Positions 8,356-16,657 of a DNA stretch of 64,000 nucleotides are shown in pieces. The position numbers and the translations under genes were made by a program. The DNA lies in assembly GCF_002101785.1 (NCBI RefSeq), contig NZ_LQPJ01000136.1, forward strand, positions 62,001-126,000, written 5' to 3'. The notes beneath the pieces are model-generated. The model was not told the origin of the DNA. It did not search any database and worked only from the letters and a program-made list of their open reading frames with translations. The first letter of the stretch is position 1; each line of letters starts with the position of its first letter. The DNA comes from Mycobacterium palustre (lineage in GTDB: Bacteria; Actinomycetota; Actinomycetes; Mycobacteriales; Mycobacteriaceae).

Positions 8356-10689
8356 GTGGTCGCCCGGGCGCCGTTCGCGGACTGGCGGGTGCTGGAGCTG
8401 TCGAACGGGATCGCGGCGTCCTACTGCGGCAAGATGTTCGTCGACGCCGGCGCCGACGTCGTGAAAGCCGAATCCGCGCAGGGTGATTCGATGCGGCGCT
8501 GGTCGGCCGGCGGACCGGCCGGTGCGCTGTTCGGCTACCTGGCGGCGGGCAAGAGGTCGGTGAACGACCCCGCGCAGACCGCGGCGCTGCTGGCCGGCGC
8601 GGACATCGTCGTCACCGACCTGACCGACGGCTGGAGCCTCGACGGCATCACGAGCCACACCGCCTCCTCGGCGGTGGTCGTCGCGGTGACGCCGTTCGGG
8701 ACCACCGGTCCATACGTCGACGAGAAGGTGGTCGCCAACGAGTTCATCCTGCAGGCGTTGTGCGGGTCGATCGCGGGGCGGGGATGGCCCGACGACGAGC
8801 CCGTCCAGGCGGGTGGGCGGCTCGGCGAATGGCTGGCGGGCACCGTCGCCGCGGCGGTCGCCGCCGCGACCGCTCGGCACGCCTTCCGGACCGGCCGCGG
8901 CGAGGTCGTCGACGTCTCGACGTTCGAGGCGATGGTCATCGCGATGGGTGGCCTGTCGACCATGTCGGCCAGCGTGCTGGGCGCGGATTCCCTTCTGTAC
9001 CAACGCAGCCTGGAGCTGCCGTCGATCGTTCCCACCGCCGACGGCATGGTCGGCTTCTGCACCATCACCGCGCAGCAGTTCTCCGACTTCCTGGTGATGA
9101 TCGATCGCGCCGATTTGGTCGACGACGCCGAGCTGGCGTCGTTCACCGGCCGCGTCGCGCGCCGCGACGAGTTCCTCGGCATGGTCACGCAATGGACCCG
9201 ATCGCGCACCACGGGCGAGATCGTCGACCTCGCGGTGGCGTTCCGCATCCCGGTCGCCCCCATCGGCGCCCCGGCAACGCTGCCGAAGGTCGACCACTTC
9301 GTGCAGCGCGGCGTGTTCGTCGAATCGGAGCCGGGGGTGCTGCAGCCGCGGGTGCCGTATCGCAGCGACGCCATCGCGACCCGCCCACCCGGCCGGCCGC
9401 CAGCGCTCGGCGCGGACAACGGGTGCGTCCACTGGCCGGCCCGGCCGCGGTCCGCCGCCGAGTCGGCCGCCGACGGACTTCCCCTGTCCGACATACGGAT
9501 AACCGACCTCACCGCGTTTTGGGCCGGCCCGGTCGCCACTCAATTCCTCGGCGCCCTGGGGGCCGACGTCATCAAGGTCGAGGGCGTGCGCCGCCCCGAC
9601 GGCATGAGGTTCTCCGCGGGCCGCCCACCGGACTGGGATCAGTGGTGGGAGTGGGGACCGGTGTTCTTGTGCAGCAACAACAACAAGCGCGGCATCAGCG
9701 TCGAACTGAGCACGAACGCGGGGCGGGACGTCGCGTTAGAGCTCATCGCCGCAAGCGATCTGGTCATCGAGAACTTCTCACCGCGGGTGATGGGCAACTT
9801 CGGGCTGACCTGGGACGCCGTGACCGCGGCCAACCCGCGCGCCATCATGGTGCGGATGCCGGCGTTCGGGCTCGACGGCCCCTGGCGCGACCGCGTCGGC
9901 TTCGCGCAGACTATGGAGCAGGCGACGGGAATGGCGTGGATGACCGGCCATGCCGATGGGCCACCGGTGATCCCGAGGGGCGTGTGCGACCCGATCGCCG
10001 GCCTGCATGCCGCGTTCGCCGCGATCGCGGCGCTGGCGATCCGCGACCGCACCGGGACCGGCATGCACGTCGAGTCGACCATGGTCGAGTCGGCGCTCAA
10101 CGTGGCCGCCGAGATGGTGGTGGAGTACTCGCGCAACGGAATCGAGCTGCGCCGCAACGGAAACCGCGGCCCCGGCGCCAGTCCCCAGGGCGTCTACGCG
10201 TGTCAGGGCGACGACGAATGGGTGGCGCTGGCCGCGATGGACGACGCCGCCCGCGCCGCGCTGGGCGGGCTGCTCGGCGCCCCCGCCTGCGGCCCGGACG
10301 AGTCGGCGTGGCGCGAAAGGGCCGACGAGATCGACAAGCTCATCGCGGACTGGGCCGCGCGACGCCCGGTGGCCGCGGCGGTGGACGCCTTGCGCTCGAG
10401 CGGGGTGGCGGCGGCGCGCGTCACCGCGCCGGCGGCGCTGCTGACCGACCCGCAACTGGTGGCGCGCGGGTTCTGGGAACGGGTCGACCATCCCGTCGCC
10501 GGCTCGTTCTTGTGCACCGGGATGCCCTTCGCGTTCGCCGGCAGGCCGCGGCGCTGGATTCACCGGGTGCCGCCGCTGTACGGCCAGCACACCGGCGAGG
10601 TGCTGACCGGCCTTCTGGGACGCGGCCACGACGACCTGGCCCGGTTGCGCGCCGCGGGCGTCACCGGCGCGCGGCCGGCGGGGCTGTGA
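8356..10689 (+). CDS. Fused two-domain class III CoA-transferase (CaiB/BaiF)
   Basis: A 777-residue protein with two CaiB/BaiF domains in one chain. The first begins at WRVLELSNGIAASYCGKMF (about residue 8), the second at IRITDLTAFWAGPVATQFLGALGADVIKVEG (about 380-410). Usual members are about 400 residues and form interlocked dimers, so this may be a covalent dimer. At the position of the catalytic Asp of formyl-CoA transferase I read Glu in both halves (VVDVSTFEA and VESTMVESA), but this is an alignment by eye. It should transfer CoA between acids or racemise an acyl-CoA. GTG start, two bases after the amidohydrolase stop. Confidence 0.88.
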   Translation: MVARAPFADWRVLELSNGIAASYCGKMFVDAGADVVKAESAQGDSMRRWSAGGPAGALFGYLAAGKRSVNDPAQTAALLAGADIVVTDLTDGWSLDGITSHTASSAVVVAVTPFGTTGPYVDEKVVANEFILQALCGSIAGRGWPDDEPVQAGGRLGEWLAGTVAAAVAAATARHAFRTGRGEVVDVSTFEAMVIAMGGLSTMSASVLGADSLLYQRSLELPSIVPTADGMVGFCTITAQQFSDFLVMIDRADLVDDAELASFTGRVARRDEFLGMVTQWTRSRTTGEIVDLAVAFRIPVAPIGAPATLPKVDHFVQRGVFVESEPGVLQPRVPYRSDAIATRPPGRPPALGADNGCVHWPARPRSAAESAADGLPLSDIRITDLTAFWAGPVATQFLGALGADVIKVEGVRRPDGMRFSAGRPPDWDQWWEWGPVFLCSNNNKRGISVELSTNAGRDVALELIAASDLVIENFSPRVMGNFGLTWDAVTAANPRAIMVRMPAFGLDGPWRDRVGFAQTMEQATGMAWMTGHADGPPVIPRGVCDPIAGLHAAFAAIAALAIRDRTGTGMHVESTMVESALNVAAEMVVEYSRNGIELRRNGNRGPGASPQGVYACQGDDEWVALAAMDDAARAALGGLLGAPACGPDESAWRERADEIDKLIADWAARRPVAAAVDALRSSGVAAARVTAPAALLTDPQLVARGFWERVDHPVAGSFLCTGMPFAFAGRPRRWIHRVPPLYGQHTGEVLTGLLGRGHDDLARLRAAGVTGARPAGL

Positions 10690-10690
10690 C

Positions 10691-11020
10691 ATGGCGGTCA
10701 CGCTGTGCGTGCCACCCCGCGCCGGCGAGCTGTGCGCGCCGGTCCGCTTTCTGGTGCGACAAGATTCCGTGGTGATGGAGCTGACGGCCCGCCACCGCAT
10801 CACCGGCGTCGAGTGGGACGAGGCGGAACGCGCGGTGGCGATGCTCGTCGAGATCACCGATCCCCAGACGGCGCGGCCGATCGACGTGCGCATCGACGTC
10901 GTCGAGGCGGGCGCTCCGCGCGCCGACCCGCGGGCCACCAGGATCGGAACCGTCGAACGCGACGGGCGCGAATTAGACGTCGTGGGCACCTATCTCGGGG
11001 TGGTGGCCTATGAAAACTAG
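10691..11020 (+). CDS. Conserved hypothetical protein in CoA-catabolic operon
   Basis: A 109-residue soluble protein that I do not recognise. It starts one base after the CoA-transferase stop codon and its last codons overlap the start of the thiolase-like gene by 11 bp, so it is a real operon member. Composition is mixed alpha/beta with no signal peptide, membrane span, cysteine cluster or nucleotide motif. Its last three residues and stop lie inside the first unit of a 12-bp tandem repeat. Position suggests a small partner or accessory of the flanking CoA enzymes, but this is context only. Confidence 0.65.
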   Translation: MAVTLCVPPRAGELCAPVRFLVRQDSVVMELTARHRITGVEWDEAERAVAMLVEITDPQTARPIDVRIDVVEAGAPRADPRATRIGTVERDGRELDVVGTYLGVVAYEN

Positions 11021-12224
11021 CCCGGAAACTAGCCCGGAAACTAGCCCGAAAACTAGCCCGCGAACCAGTCGCCGGACGCCCACCGCGGCCATCGTCGGCG
11101 TGCACAACACCCGGCAGGCGCGCCGTCTCGACGGCGAAACCTCACAAAGCCTGGCGCTCAACGCCATTCGGGGCGCCCTCGACGACGCCGGCCTGACCCT
11201 CGACGACGTCGACGGGATCAGCGCCGCCCCGATGTCCACCGCGCTGATCTACGACCTGCGCCTCGGCCCCGCCTGGCAGGGCGTGGCCTTCGGGCTGGGC
11301 ATGATCACCGAGGCCGCCGCCGCGATCGAGCACGGCATGGCCGACGTCGTCGTGCTGGTCGCAGCCCAAGCGGGCGAATACCGCGATCACGAGGCCACCG
11401 CGCCGTGGACCAGACCCGAGAACGAATTCGTCGCGCCCTGGGGAATGTTCACCGCCGCCGAGTTCGCGCTGATCGCCCGGCGACACATGCACGTCTACGG
11501 AACGACGCGCGAACAGCTTTCCGTCGTCGCCGCGACCATCCGCAACAACGGTTCGCGCAATCCGGAAGCCGTTTACTACCAACGCGGGCCGTTCACACCC
11601 GACGACATCACCGCGTCCCGGCCCATCGCCGACCCGTTTCATCTGCTCGACTGCGCCACCACCTCCGAGGGCGGCTGCGCCCTGGTCGTGGCCAACCTCG
11701 ACAAGGTGGACGTCGCGAGCCGGCCGGTCTACGTGTTGGGCGGCGGCGCGGACTTTCACGGCCCGTCCTACCAGCACCCCCCGGGGTGGGACCTCGCCGG
11801 TCGCCGCGGCGATCACGTGAACGGGGTGGTCGGCCGCCGGGCCGCCGATCGGGCGTTCGCCCACGCCGGGCTGCGCCGAGACGACGTGGACGTGCTGGAG
11901 CTCTACGATCCGTTCTCCTTCGAAATCATCCGCCAACTAGAGGCTTTCGGGTTTTGCGGCGACGGCGAGGGCGGACCCTTCGTCGCCGACGGCCACATCG
12001 CCATCGGGGGCAGCCACCCGATCACCACCGACGGAGGCACGATGTCGTTCAGCCACGCGGGGTCCAACCCGCAGATGATGCAGCGAGCGATTCGAGCCGT
12101 CCAGCAGTTGCGCGGCCAGGCCGGTGATTTGCAGGTGCCCGACGCGCATGTGGCGCTGTGCAGCAACGGCGGGGCGGGCGCGCTGTTCACCACGGTGCTG
12201 ATCCTCGGGGACCAGCCACGATGA
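11010..12224 (+). CDS. Thiolase-like protein (lipid-transfer protein/Ltp type)
   Basis: A 404-residue thiolase-fold protein. After a repeat-encoded tail of TSPE units (residues 3-18), the fold starts at TAAIVGVHNTRQARRL. DCATTSEGGCALVV (about 214), GGSHPITTDGGTMSFSHAGSNP (about 331-352) and HVALCSNGGAGALFTTVLIL (about 380-399) are typical of the SCP-x/Ltp branch. The segment where thiolases have the nucleophilic Cys (GPAWQGVAFGLGMITEAAAA) has none, so a thiolytic role is doubtful. In sterol side-chain degradation, related Ltp proteins act as retro-aldolases with a DUF35 partner; the next gene encodes one. Aldolase activity is inferred. Confidence 0.85.
   Translation: MKTSPETSPETSPKTSPRTSRRTPTAAIVGVHNTRQARRLDGETSQSLALNAIRGALDDAGLTLDDVDGISAAPMSTALIYDLRLGPAWQGVAFGLGMITEAAAAIEHGMADVVVLVAAQAGEYRDHEATAPWTRPENEFVAPWGMFTAAEFALIARRHMHVYGTTREQLSVVAATIRNNGSRNPEAVYYQRGPFTPDDITASRPIADPFHLLDCATTSEGGCALVVANLDKVDVASRPVYVLGGGADFHGPSYQHPPGWDLAGRRGDHVNGVVGRRAADRAFAHAGLRRDDVDVLELYDPFSFEIIRQLEAFGFCGDGEGGPFVADGHIAIGGSHPITTDGGTMSFSHAGSNPQMMQRAIRAVQQLRGQAGDLQVPDAHVALCSNGGAGALFTTVLILGDQPR
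11014..11061 (+). repeat. 12-bp tandem repeat, four units, at a gene overlap
   Basis: Four near-identical units of AAACTAGCCCGG (11014-11025, 11026-11037, 11038-11049, 11050-11061; the last two have single changes). The array encodes TSPE/TSPK/TSPR repeats at the N terminus of the thiolase-like protein and also contains the stop codon of the preceding gene. Because the unit is 12 bp, gain or loss of units keeps the thiolase-like frame intact. Confidence 0.9.
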
Positions 12225-12640
12225 GTTCGCCGTTGCGGCCCCAGAGCGGTCCCGTGCCCCACGCCAGCACGGCGCTCAGCCTCCCGTTCTGGCAGGGCTG
12301 CCGATCCGGCGAACTGCGGTACCAACGCTGCGAGACGTGCGGCTCGGCCAACTTTCCGCCGACGGAGCACTGCCGCCAATGCCTCTCGGCCGACTTGCGG
12401 TGGACGCGCAGCGGCGGTGTGGGCGAGGTCTACAGCTGGACCGTGGTGCACCGGCCGGTGACGGCCGGGTTCTCGCCCCCCTACGCGCCGGCGATCGTCA
12501 CCCTGGACGAGGGCCACCAGATGCTGACCAACATCGTCGGCGTGGCCCCGGAGGAGCTGGCGATCGGAATGCGCGTGCGCGTGCAATTCCACGCCGTCGA
12601 CGGCGATCTGGCCCTGCCGTATTTCACCGCGTCGAAGTAG
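12221..12640 (+). CDS. DUF35 OB-fold/zinc-ribbon partner of thiolase-like protein
   Basis: A 139-residue DUF35 protein. The N-terminal rubredoxin-like zinc ribbon has two CxxC pairs (RCETCGS and HCRQCLS, about residues 38-57), followed by an OB-fold beginning GEVYSWTVVHRPV and ending in the short acidic and hydrophobic strands typical of the family. DUF35 proteins bind thiolase-like or hydratase partners and stabilise CoA-thioester binding. Its ATG overlaps the stop of the thiolase-like gene (ATGA), strong evidence for a complex. Assignment is firm; the substrate is unknown. Confidence 0.9.
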   Translation: MSSPLRPQSGPVPHASTALSLPFWQGCRSGELRYQRCETCGSANFPPTEHCRQCLSADLRWTRSGGVGEVYSWTVVHRPVTAGFSPPYAPAIVTLDEGHQMLTNIVGVAPEELAIGMRVRVQFHAVDGDLALPYFTASK

Positions 12641-12647
12641 CCATCCC

Positions 12648-13301
12648 ATGAGTTCCGCCCGCACCGGCAACGCCCTGCCGATCACCGCCTACCTCGTCCT
12701 GGGCGTGCTGGCGGCCACCGACGAACGGCTCACCGCCGGCGAGATCAAGATGCGCGCCGAGCTGTCGGTCGGCCACTTCTACTGGTCGCCCTCGGTGAGT
12801 CACGTGCGGCGCGAACTGAACCGGCTGCTGGCGCGGGGGATGGTCAGCCAGACCGCGGCGCAATCGGGCAAGCGCGCCATCACCCTATACGAGACAACGG
12901 ATTCCGGGATCGACGCGCTGCGCCGGTGGGTCCAACACTTTCCCGGTCAGGACCGGGTCGTCATCAAGCATCCGGTCATCCTCAAGACCTGGCTGTCCCG
13001 CGGCGAGGATCCCGAGCGGGTCATCGACACGCTGGACCGGCATCTCGAGGCGACCCGGGCGCGGCTCGACGAGGCGCTGTGGTCGCGGCAGCGGTCCCGG
13101 GACCTCGGCATCGTCGACGACCCGGGCCAGCGTTTTCCGCTCGCCGTCCTCGACTACGCCATCCGCGGACTGTATGCGGAAATCTCCAACATCGCCCAGC
13201 TGCGCGACGAGATCGCCAAAGGCACAGCGAGGGATCCCGTCACGCGGGTGCGGCGGGCGAAGGGGCAGATTCGGCGCCGGGCACCGCGAGGCCCGGGCTA
13301 G
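12648..13301 (+). CDS. PadR-family transcriptional regulator
   Basis: A 217-residue regulator with an N-terminal winged helix (LPITAYLVLGVLAATDERLTAGEI to LLARGMVSQTAAQSGKR, about residues 8-75) and a C-terminal helical dimerisation part with the HLEATRARLDEALWSRQ helix. It follows the DUF35 gene by 7 bp and is probably the last gene of the operon, so it may autoregulate it through the palindromes at 6815 and 6973. Its 3' end overlaps the convergent acyl-CoA ligase gene by 62 bp. Family assignment is good; the target is inferred. Confidence 0.82.
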   Translation: MSSARTGNALPITAYLVLGVLAATDERLTAGEIKMRAELSVGHFYWSPSVSHVRRELNRLLARGMVSQTAAQSGKRAITLYETTDSGIDALRRWVQHFPGQDRVVIKHPVILKTWLSRGEDPERVIDTLDRHLEATRARLDEALWSRQRSRDLGIVDDPGQRFPLAVLDYAIRGLYAEISNIAQLRDEIAKGTARDPVTRVRRAKGQIRRRAPRGPG

Positions 13302-14877
13302 CGATCCGGTATGCGGTGCCGCGTTCCGCGCGCTCCCAAAGGATTTCGCTCGGGCCCACCGCCGTGCCCTCGGCGATCAGCTGGCGCTTGAGCACCTTGT
13401 GGGTCGCCGTGGTGGGCAGGTCGGCGGCGATGCGGACGTAGCGCGGGCGGGCCTTGGGTGACAGGTCGGGCTGCGCGTCGAGGAACGCTTCGAATTCATC
13501 GGCATCGAGCGTGCCGCCGTCGTTGAGGACGATCGCGGCCATCACCTGATCACCGACCCGCTCGTCGGGGACGGCATAGACCGCCGCGCGGTTGATCGCG
13601 CCGTGGCGCAACAGGATTCGCTCGATCGGCGCCGCCGCCAGGTTCTCGCCGTCCACCCGCATCCAGTCGGCGGTGCGGCCGGCCAGGTAGATCCACCCGT
13701 CGGCGTCGCGGTAGGCGAGGTCGCCCGACCAGTACATGCCGTGCCGCATGCGCTCGGCGTTCGCTTCGGGATCGTTGTAGTAGCCGGTGAAGAAGCCCGA
13801 TCCGGCCGTGTTGACCAATTCGCCCACGGCCTCGTCGGCGTTGAGCAGCGCCCCGTTGGCGTCGAAGCGCGCGACGGCGCACTCGGTGACGGTCTCGCTG
13901 TCGTACACCGCGACACCCTCGGCGCCCCGCCCGATCGAGCCCTTCGGGGTTCCGGGTTCCCTGATCACGATGACGGCGTTCTCGGTCGAGCCGAACCCGT
14001 CCTCGACCTGAACGCCGAAACGGCGCGCGAACTCCTCAATGTCCTTGTCGTTGGCCTCATTACCGAAGGCCACCCGCAGCGGGTTGTCCGCGTCGTCGTC
14101 TCGTTCGGGGGTGCCGAGTATGTAGGCCAGCGGCTTGCCGACGTAGTTCATGTAGGTGGCGCCGTAACGGCGGATGTCGGCGAGGAAGTTGCTCGCCGAG
14201 AATTTCGCCGGCACGATCGCGGCACCGGAGGCCACCGCCGGCGCCCAACCGGCGACCACGGCGTTGGAGTGGAACAGCGGCATCGACACGTAGCAGACGT
14301 CGCGCTCGGTGAGCCCGAAGCGCCCGACCAGGCTGACCCCGGCGATGGTGGCCATCAGGTGGGACACCTGCACCGCCTTGGGGTTTCCGCTGGTTCCCGA
14401 GGTGAAGATCATCATGAACGCGTCGGTCGCGGTGACCCCGCGATGGGGGGCCAGGTCGCCGGCGCCCGCGACGAACCCGGACCATTCCGGTGCGGAGGTG
14501 TCCAGGATCCGCGCTTGCCCGAGGTCCAAACCCTCGAGAAGCCCCCGATGTTCGGCGTCGGTCACGACGAACTGGCAATCCGCTCGCCGCACGTCGGCGG
14601 CCAGCGCCGCACCGCGCCGGGTGGTGTTCAGCCCGCACAACACGTAGCCGCCGAGGCCCGCCGCCGCCATCTGGGCCAGCATCTCGGGGGTGTTGCCGAG
14701 CAGGGCGCCGACGTGCATCGGCCGGTCTGTGTCGGCGGCCGCAAGCAAAGCGGCGGCCCGCGCCGTCGACTTCGCCAGGTACTCGCGCCAGGTCCAGCGC
14801 AGGTCCTCGTGCACCACGGCAACCGCGGGGTCGGACAAGCGCTTTCGCAGCAGCGCCTGGATCGTGTCGCCGGTCAT
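13240..14877 (-). CDS. Acyl-CoA synthetase (FadD family, AMP-binding)
   Basis: A 545-residue adenylate-forming ligase. The ATP-binding motif MIFTSGTSGNPKAVQVSH is near residue 160, GFGSTENAVIV near 298 holds the family A5 motif, YWSGDLAYRDADGWIYLAGRTADWMRVDGEN (about 377-407) covers the A7-A8 hinge, and the C-terminal Lys is in TTATHKVLKRQLI. The N-terminal TGDTIQALLRKRL and LGGYVLCGLNTTRRGAALAADV resemble the FadD1/FadD17 branch in mycobacteria. It activates a carboxylic acid to its CoA thioester. The gene overlaps the upstream SDR gene by 4 bp, so the two form an operon facing the CoA-catabolic cluster. Confidence 0.88.
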   Translation of the reverse strand: MTGDTIQALLRKRLSDPAVAVVHEDLRWTWREYLAKSTARAAALLAAADTDRPMHVGALLGNTPEMLAQMAAAGLGGYVLCGLNTTRRGAALAADVRRADCQFVVTDAEHRGLLEGLDLGQARILDTSAPEWSGFVAGAGDLAPHRGVTATDAFMMIFTSGTSGNPKAVQVSHLMATIAGVSLVGRFGLTERDVCYVSMPLFHSNAVVAGWAPAVASGAAIVPAKFSASNFLADIRRYGATYMNYVGKPLAYILGTPERDDDADNPLRVAFGNEANDKDIEEFARRFGVQVEDGFGSTENAVIVIREPGTPKGSIGRGAEGVAVYDSETVTECAVARFDANGALLNADEAVGELVNTAGSGFFTGYYNDPEANAERMRHGMYWSGDLAYRDADGWIYLAGRTADWMRVDGENLAAAPIERILLRHGAINRAAVYAVPDERVGDQVMAAIVLNDGGTLDADEFEAFLDAQPDLSPKARPRYVRIAADLPTTATHKVLKRQLIAEGTAVGPSEILWERAERGTAYRIASPGLAVPGAESAPSPAAPA

Positions 14878-15635
14878 CCGCCGACCATCATCAGGCCGCC
14901 GTCGACCGCCAACAGCTGGCCGGTGATGAAGCCGGAGCCCGGCCCGGCCAAAAAGACGAGCATCGGTCCGAGGTCGCGGGCGGGGTCACCCAGCGTCCCG
15001 CCCAGCGGGATCATCATCTGCATCTGCTGGTCGATCAGGGCGCCGGCCTCCGGACCGAGAAATTCCCGCAGTCGCTCGGCGCCGGCCGTCTGCACCGCCG
15101 GGGCCAGGGCGTTGACCGTCACGTTGTCGGCGCCCCAGGCCTTGGCGGCGGATCGGGTCCACGCCTGCACCGCGCCCTTGGTCGCGGCGTAGACAGCCGA
15201 AATCGGGCTGCCCATAACGGCTTCCGAGGACCCGAAGTTGATGATCTTGCCACCCTTGGGGTCTTGGTCCTTCATCACGGCGTAGGCGGCCTGATTGGTC
15301 AAGATCGTCGCCTTGACGTTGGTGTCCAACAGAAACGAGATGTCATCGACGCCGATGTGGCCCGGTATCCCCGCCTGCCACAGGCCGGCGGCGTGCACCA
15401 GGACGTCCAGGCCGCCCAGGTGCTCGACCGCTTGGCGCACCATGGCCGAGACCGCGTCCGCGTCGCGCACGTCGCACCGCAGCCACGCGGCCTCCAGGCC
15501 GTCCGGCGGTGGAGTCCGGTGGTAGGTGGCCGCGACCTCGGCCCCGGCCGCGGCAAGGGCCCCGACGGCGGCCGCGCCGATACCGCTGGCCCCGCCGGTG
15601 ACCAGGATCCGTCGGCCTTGCAGCGCGTCTTGCAT
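14874..15635 (-). CDS. Short-chain dehydrogenase/reductase (SDR)
   Basis: A 253-residue classical SDR. It has the TGGASGIG nucleotide-binding turn (residues 13-20), a catalytic Ser/Tyr/Lys set in NFGSSEAVMGSPISAVYAATKG (about 144-165) and a C-terminal FITGQLLAVDGG. One difference from many SDRs is VHAAG in place of NNAG. It should oxidise or reduce a hydroxyl/keto group with NAD(P). Its stop overlaps the acyl-CoA synthetase start by 4 bp, so both probably act on the same pathway. Substrate unknown. Confidence 0.88.
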   Translation of the reverse strand: MQDALQGRRILVTGGASGIGAAAVGALAAAGAEVAATYHRTPPPDGLEAAWLRCDVRDADAVSAMVRQAVEHLGGLDVLVHAAGLWQAGIPGHIGVDDISFLLDTNVKATILTNQAAYAVMKDQDPKGGKIINFGSSEAVMGSPISAVYAATKGAVQAWTRSAAKAWGADNVTVNALAPAVQTAGAERLREFLGPEAGALIDQQMQMMIPLGGTLGDPARDLGPMLVFLAGPGSGFITGQLLAVDGGLMMVGG

Positions 15636-15814
15636 GATCGCGAGCCTAACGCGACCGAGGAATGCCGCCCGACCCGTCGCCGCGGCGTTTCGCTGGCGTC
15701 GCTTTTTGTGGGAAATACGGCTGATGAACCGGAACTGCGCGGATCACCCGGATGTTGGATCTCGCGGCGGCAAGACCCGCCTACCAGTTTCATCGCCACA
15801 CGGAAGGGACTTTG

Positions 15815-16525
15815 ATGGGATCGCGACGAGTGTTGATCACCGGTGCATCGAAGGGCATTGGCCGCGCGGTCGCCGACCGGCTTGCCACCGAAGGCTATGA
15901 GCCGATCGGCATCGCCCGGACCGCTCGGCCCGACTTCCCCGGGCCCTTTCATCAGGTCGACTTGGCCGACCGCGCGGCCACGGCAGCGACGTTGCAGAGC
16001 GTCATCGACGCCGGCCGGGTCGACGCGGTGGTGAACAACGCCGGTTTCGCCCGCTTCGGGGTCATCGGTTCGATCGACGAGAACGACCTCTTCAGCACCT
16101 ATGACCTCAACGTGCGCACCGCGGTTCAGGTCACCCAGGCCGCGCTGCCGGGCATGCGCGCCGCGGGCTGGGGGCGCATCGTCAACGTGACGAGCCTGAC
16201 CACCTTGGGCACACCCGAGCGCACGCCGTACGCCGCCGCGAAGGCCGCACTCGAGGCGTGCACCCGGATCTGGGCCAAGGAACTGGCCTCGACCGGGATC
16301 ACCGTCAACGCGGTGGCCCCGGGGCCCACCGAAACCGAGATGTACCGCCAGCGCAGCCCCGTGGGCTCCGAGCGCGAGGCCGGGCTGCTGGCCAGCATCC
16401 CGCTCCAGCGGGTTGCCACGCCGGCCGAGATCGCGCACGCCGTCTGCTTTCTGCTCGACGAGCGCGCCGGATACATCACCGGTCAGATACTGCGCGTGGA
16501 CGGCGGCGGCAGCATCGCCGCATGA
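15815..16525 (+). CDS. SDR-family oxidoreductase (FabG-like)
   Basis: A 236-residue classical SDR. The start at 15815 is preceded by GGAAGGGA; an upstream in-frame start would add 21 unlikely residues. Visible motifs are TGASKGIG (about 8-15), NNAGFARFG (about 76), the active-site Tyr and Lys in YAAAKAALE (about 136-144) and ITGQILRVDGGGS at the C terminus. The proteins closest in style reduce 3-oxoacyl thioesters or act on small alcohols. It is divergent from the previous SDR gene across about 180 bp and is probably monocistronic. Confidence 0.88.
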   Translation: MGSRRVLITGASKGIGRAVADRLATEGYEPIGIARTARPDFPGPFHQVDLADRAATAATLQSVIDAGRVDAVVNNAGFARFGVIGSIDENDLFSTYDLNVRTAVQVTQAALPGMRAAGWGRIVNVTSLTTLGTPERTPYAAAKAALEACTRIWAKELASTGITVNAVAPGPTETEMYRQRSPVGSEREAGLLASIPLQRVATPAEIAHAVCFLLDERAGYITGQILRVDGGGSIAA

Positions 16526-16657
16526 GCACGGCCGCCGCGGTTTCAGCGGCGCGCGCGCCGGCACCGTGAAAAATGCAGTGCACCAACGCCTTGACGAAAT
16601 CCTCCGTCGGCGGTTGGTCGGCCCGCAGCTGCCCTCTGGCCTTGGCCCTCGGGGTCG

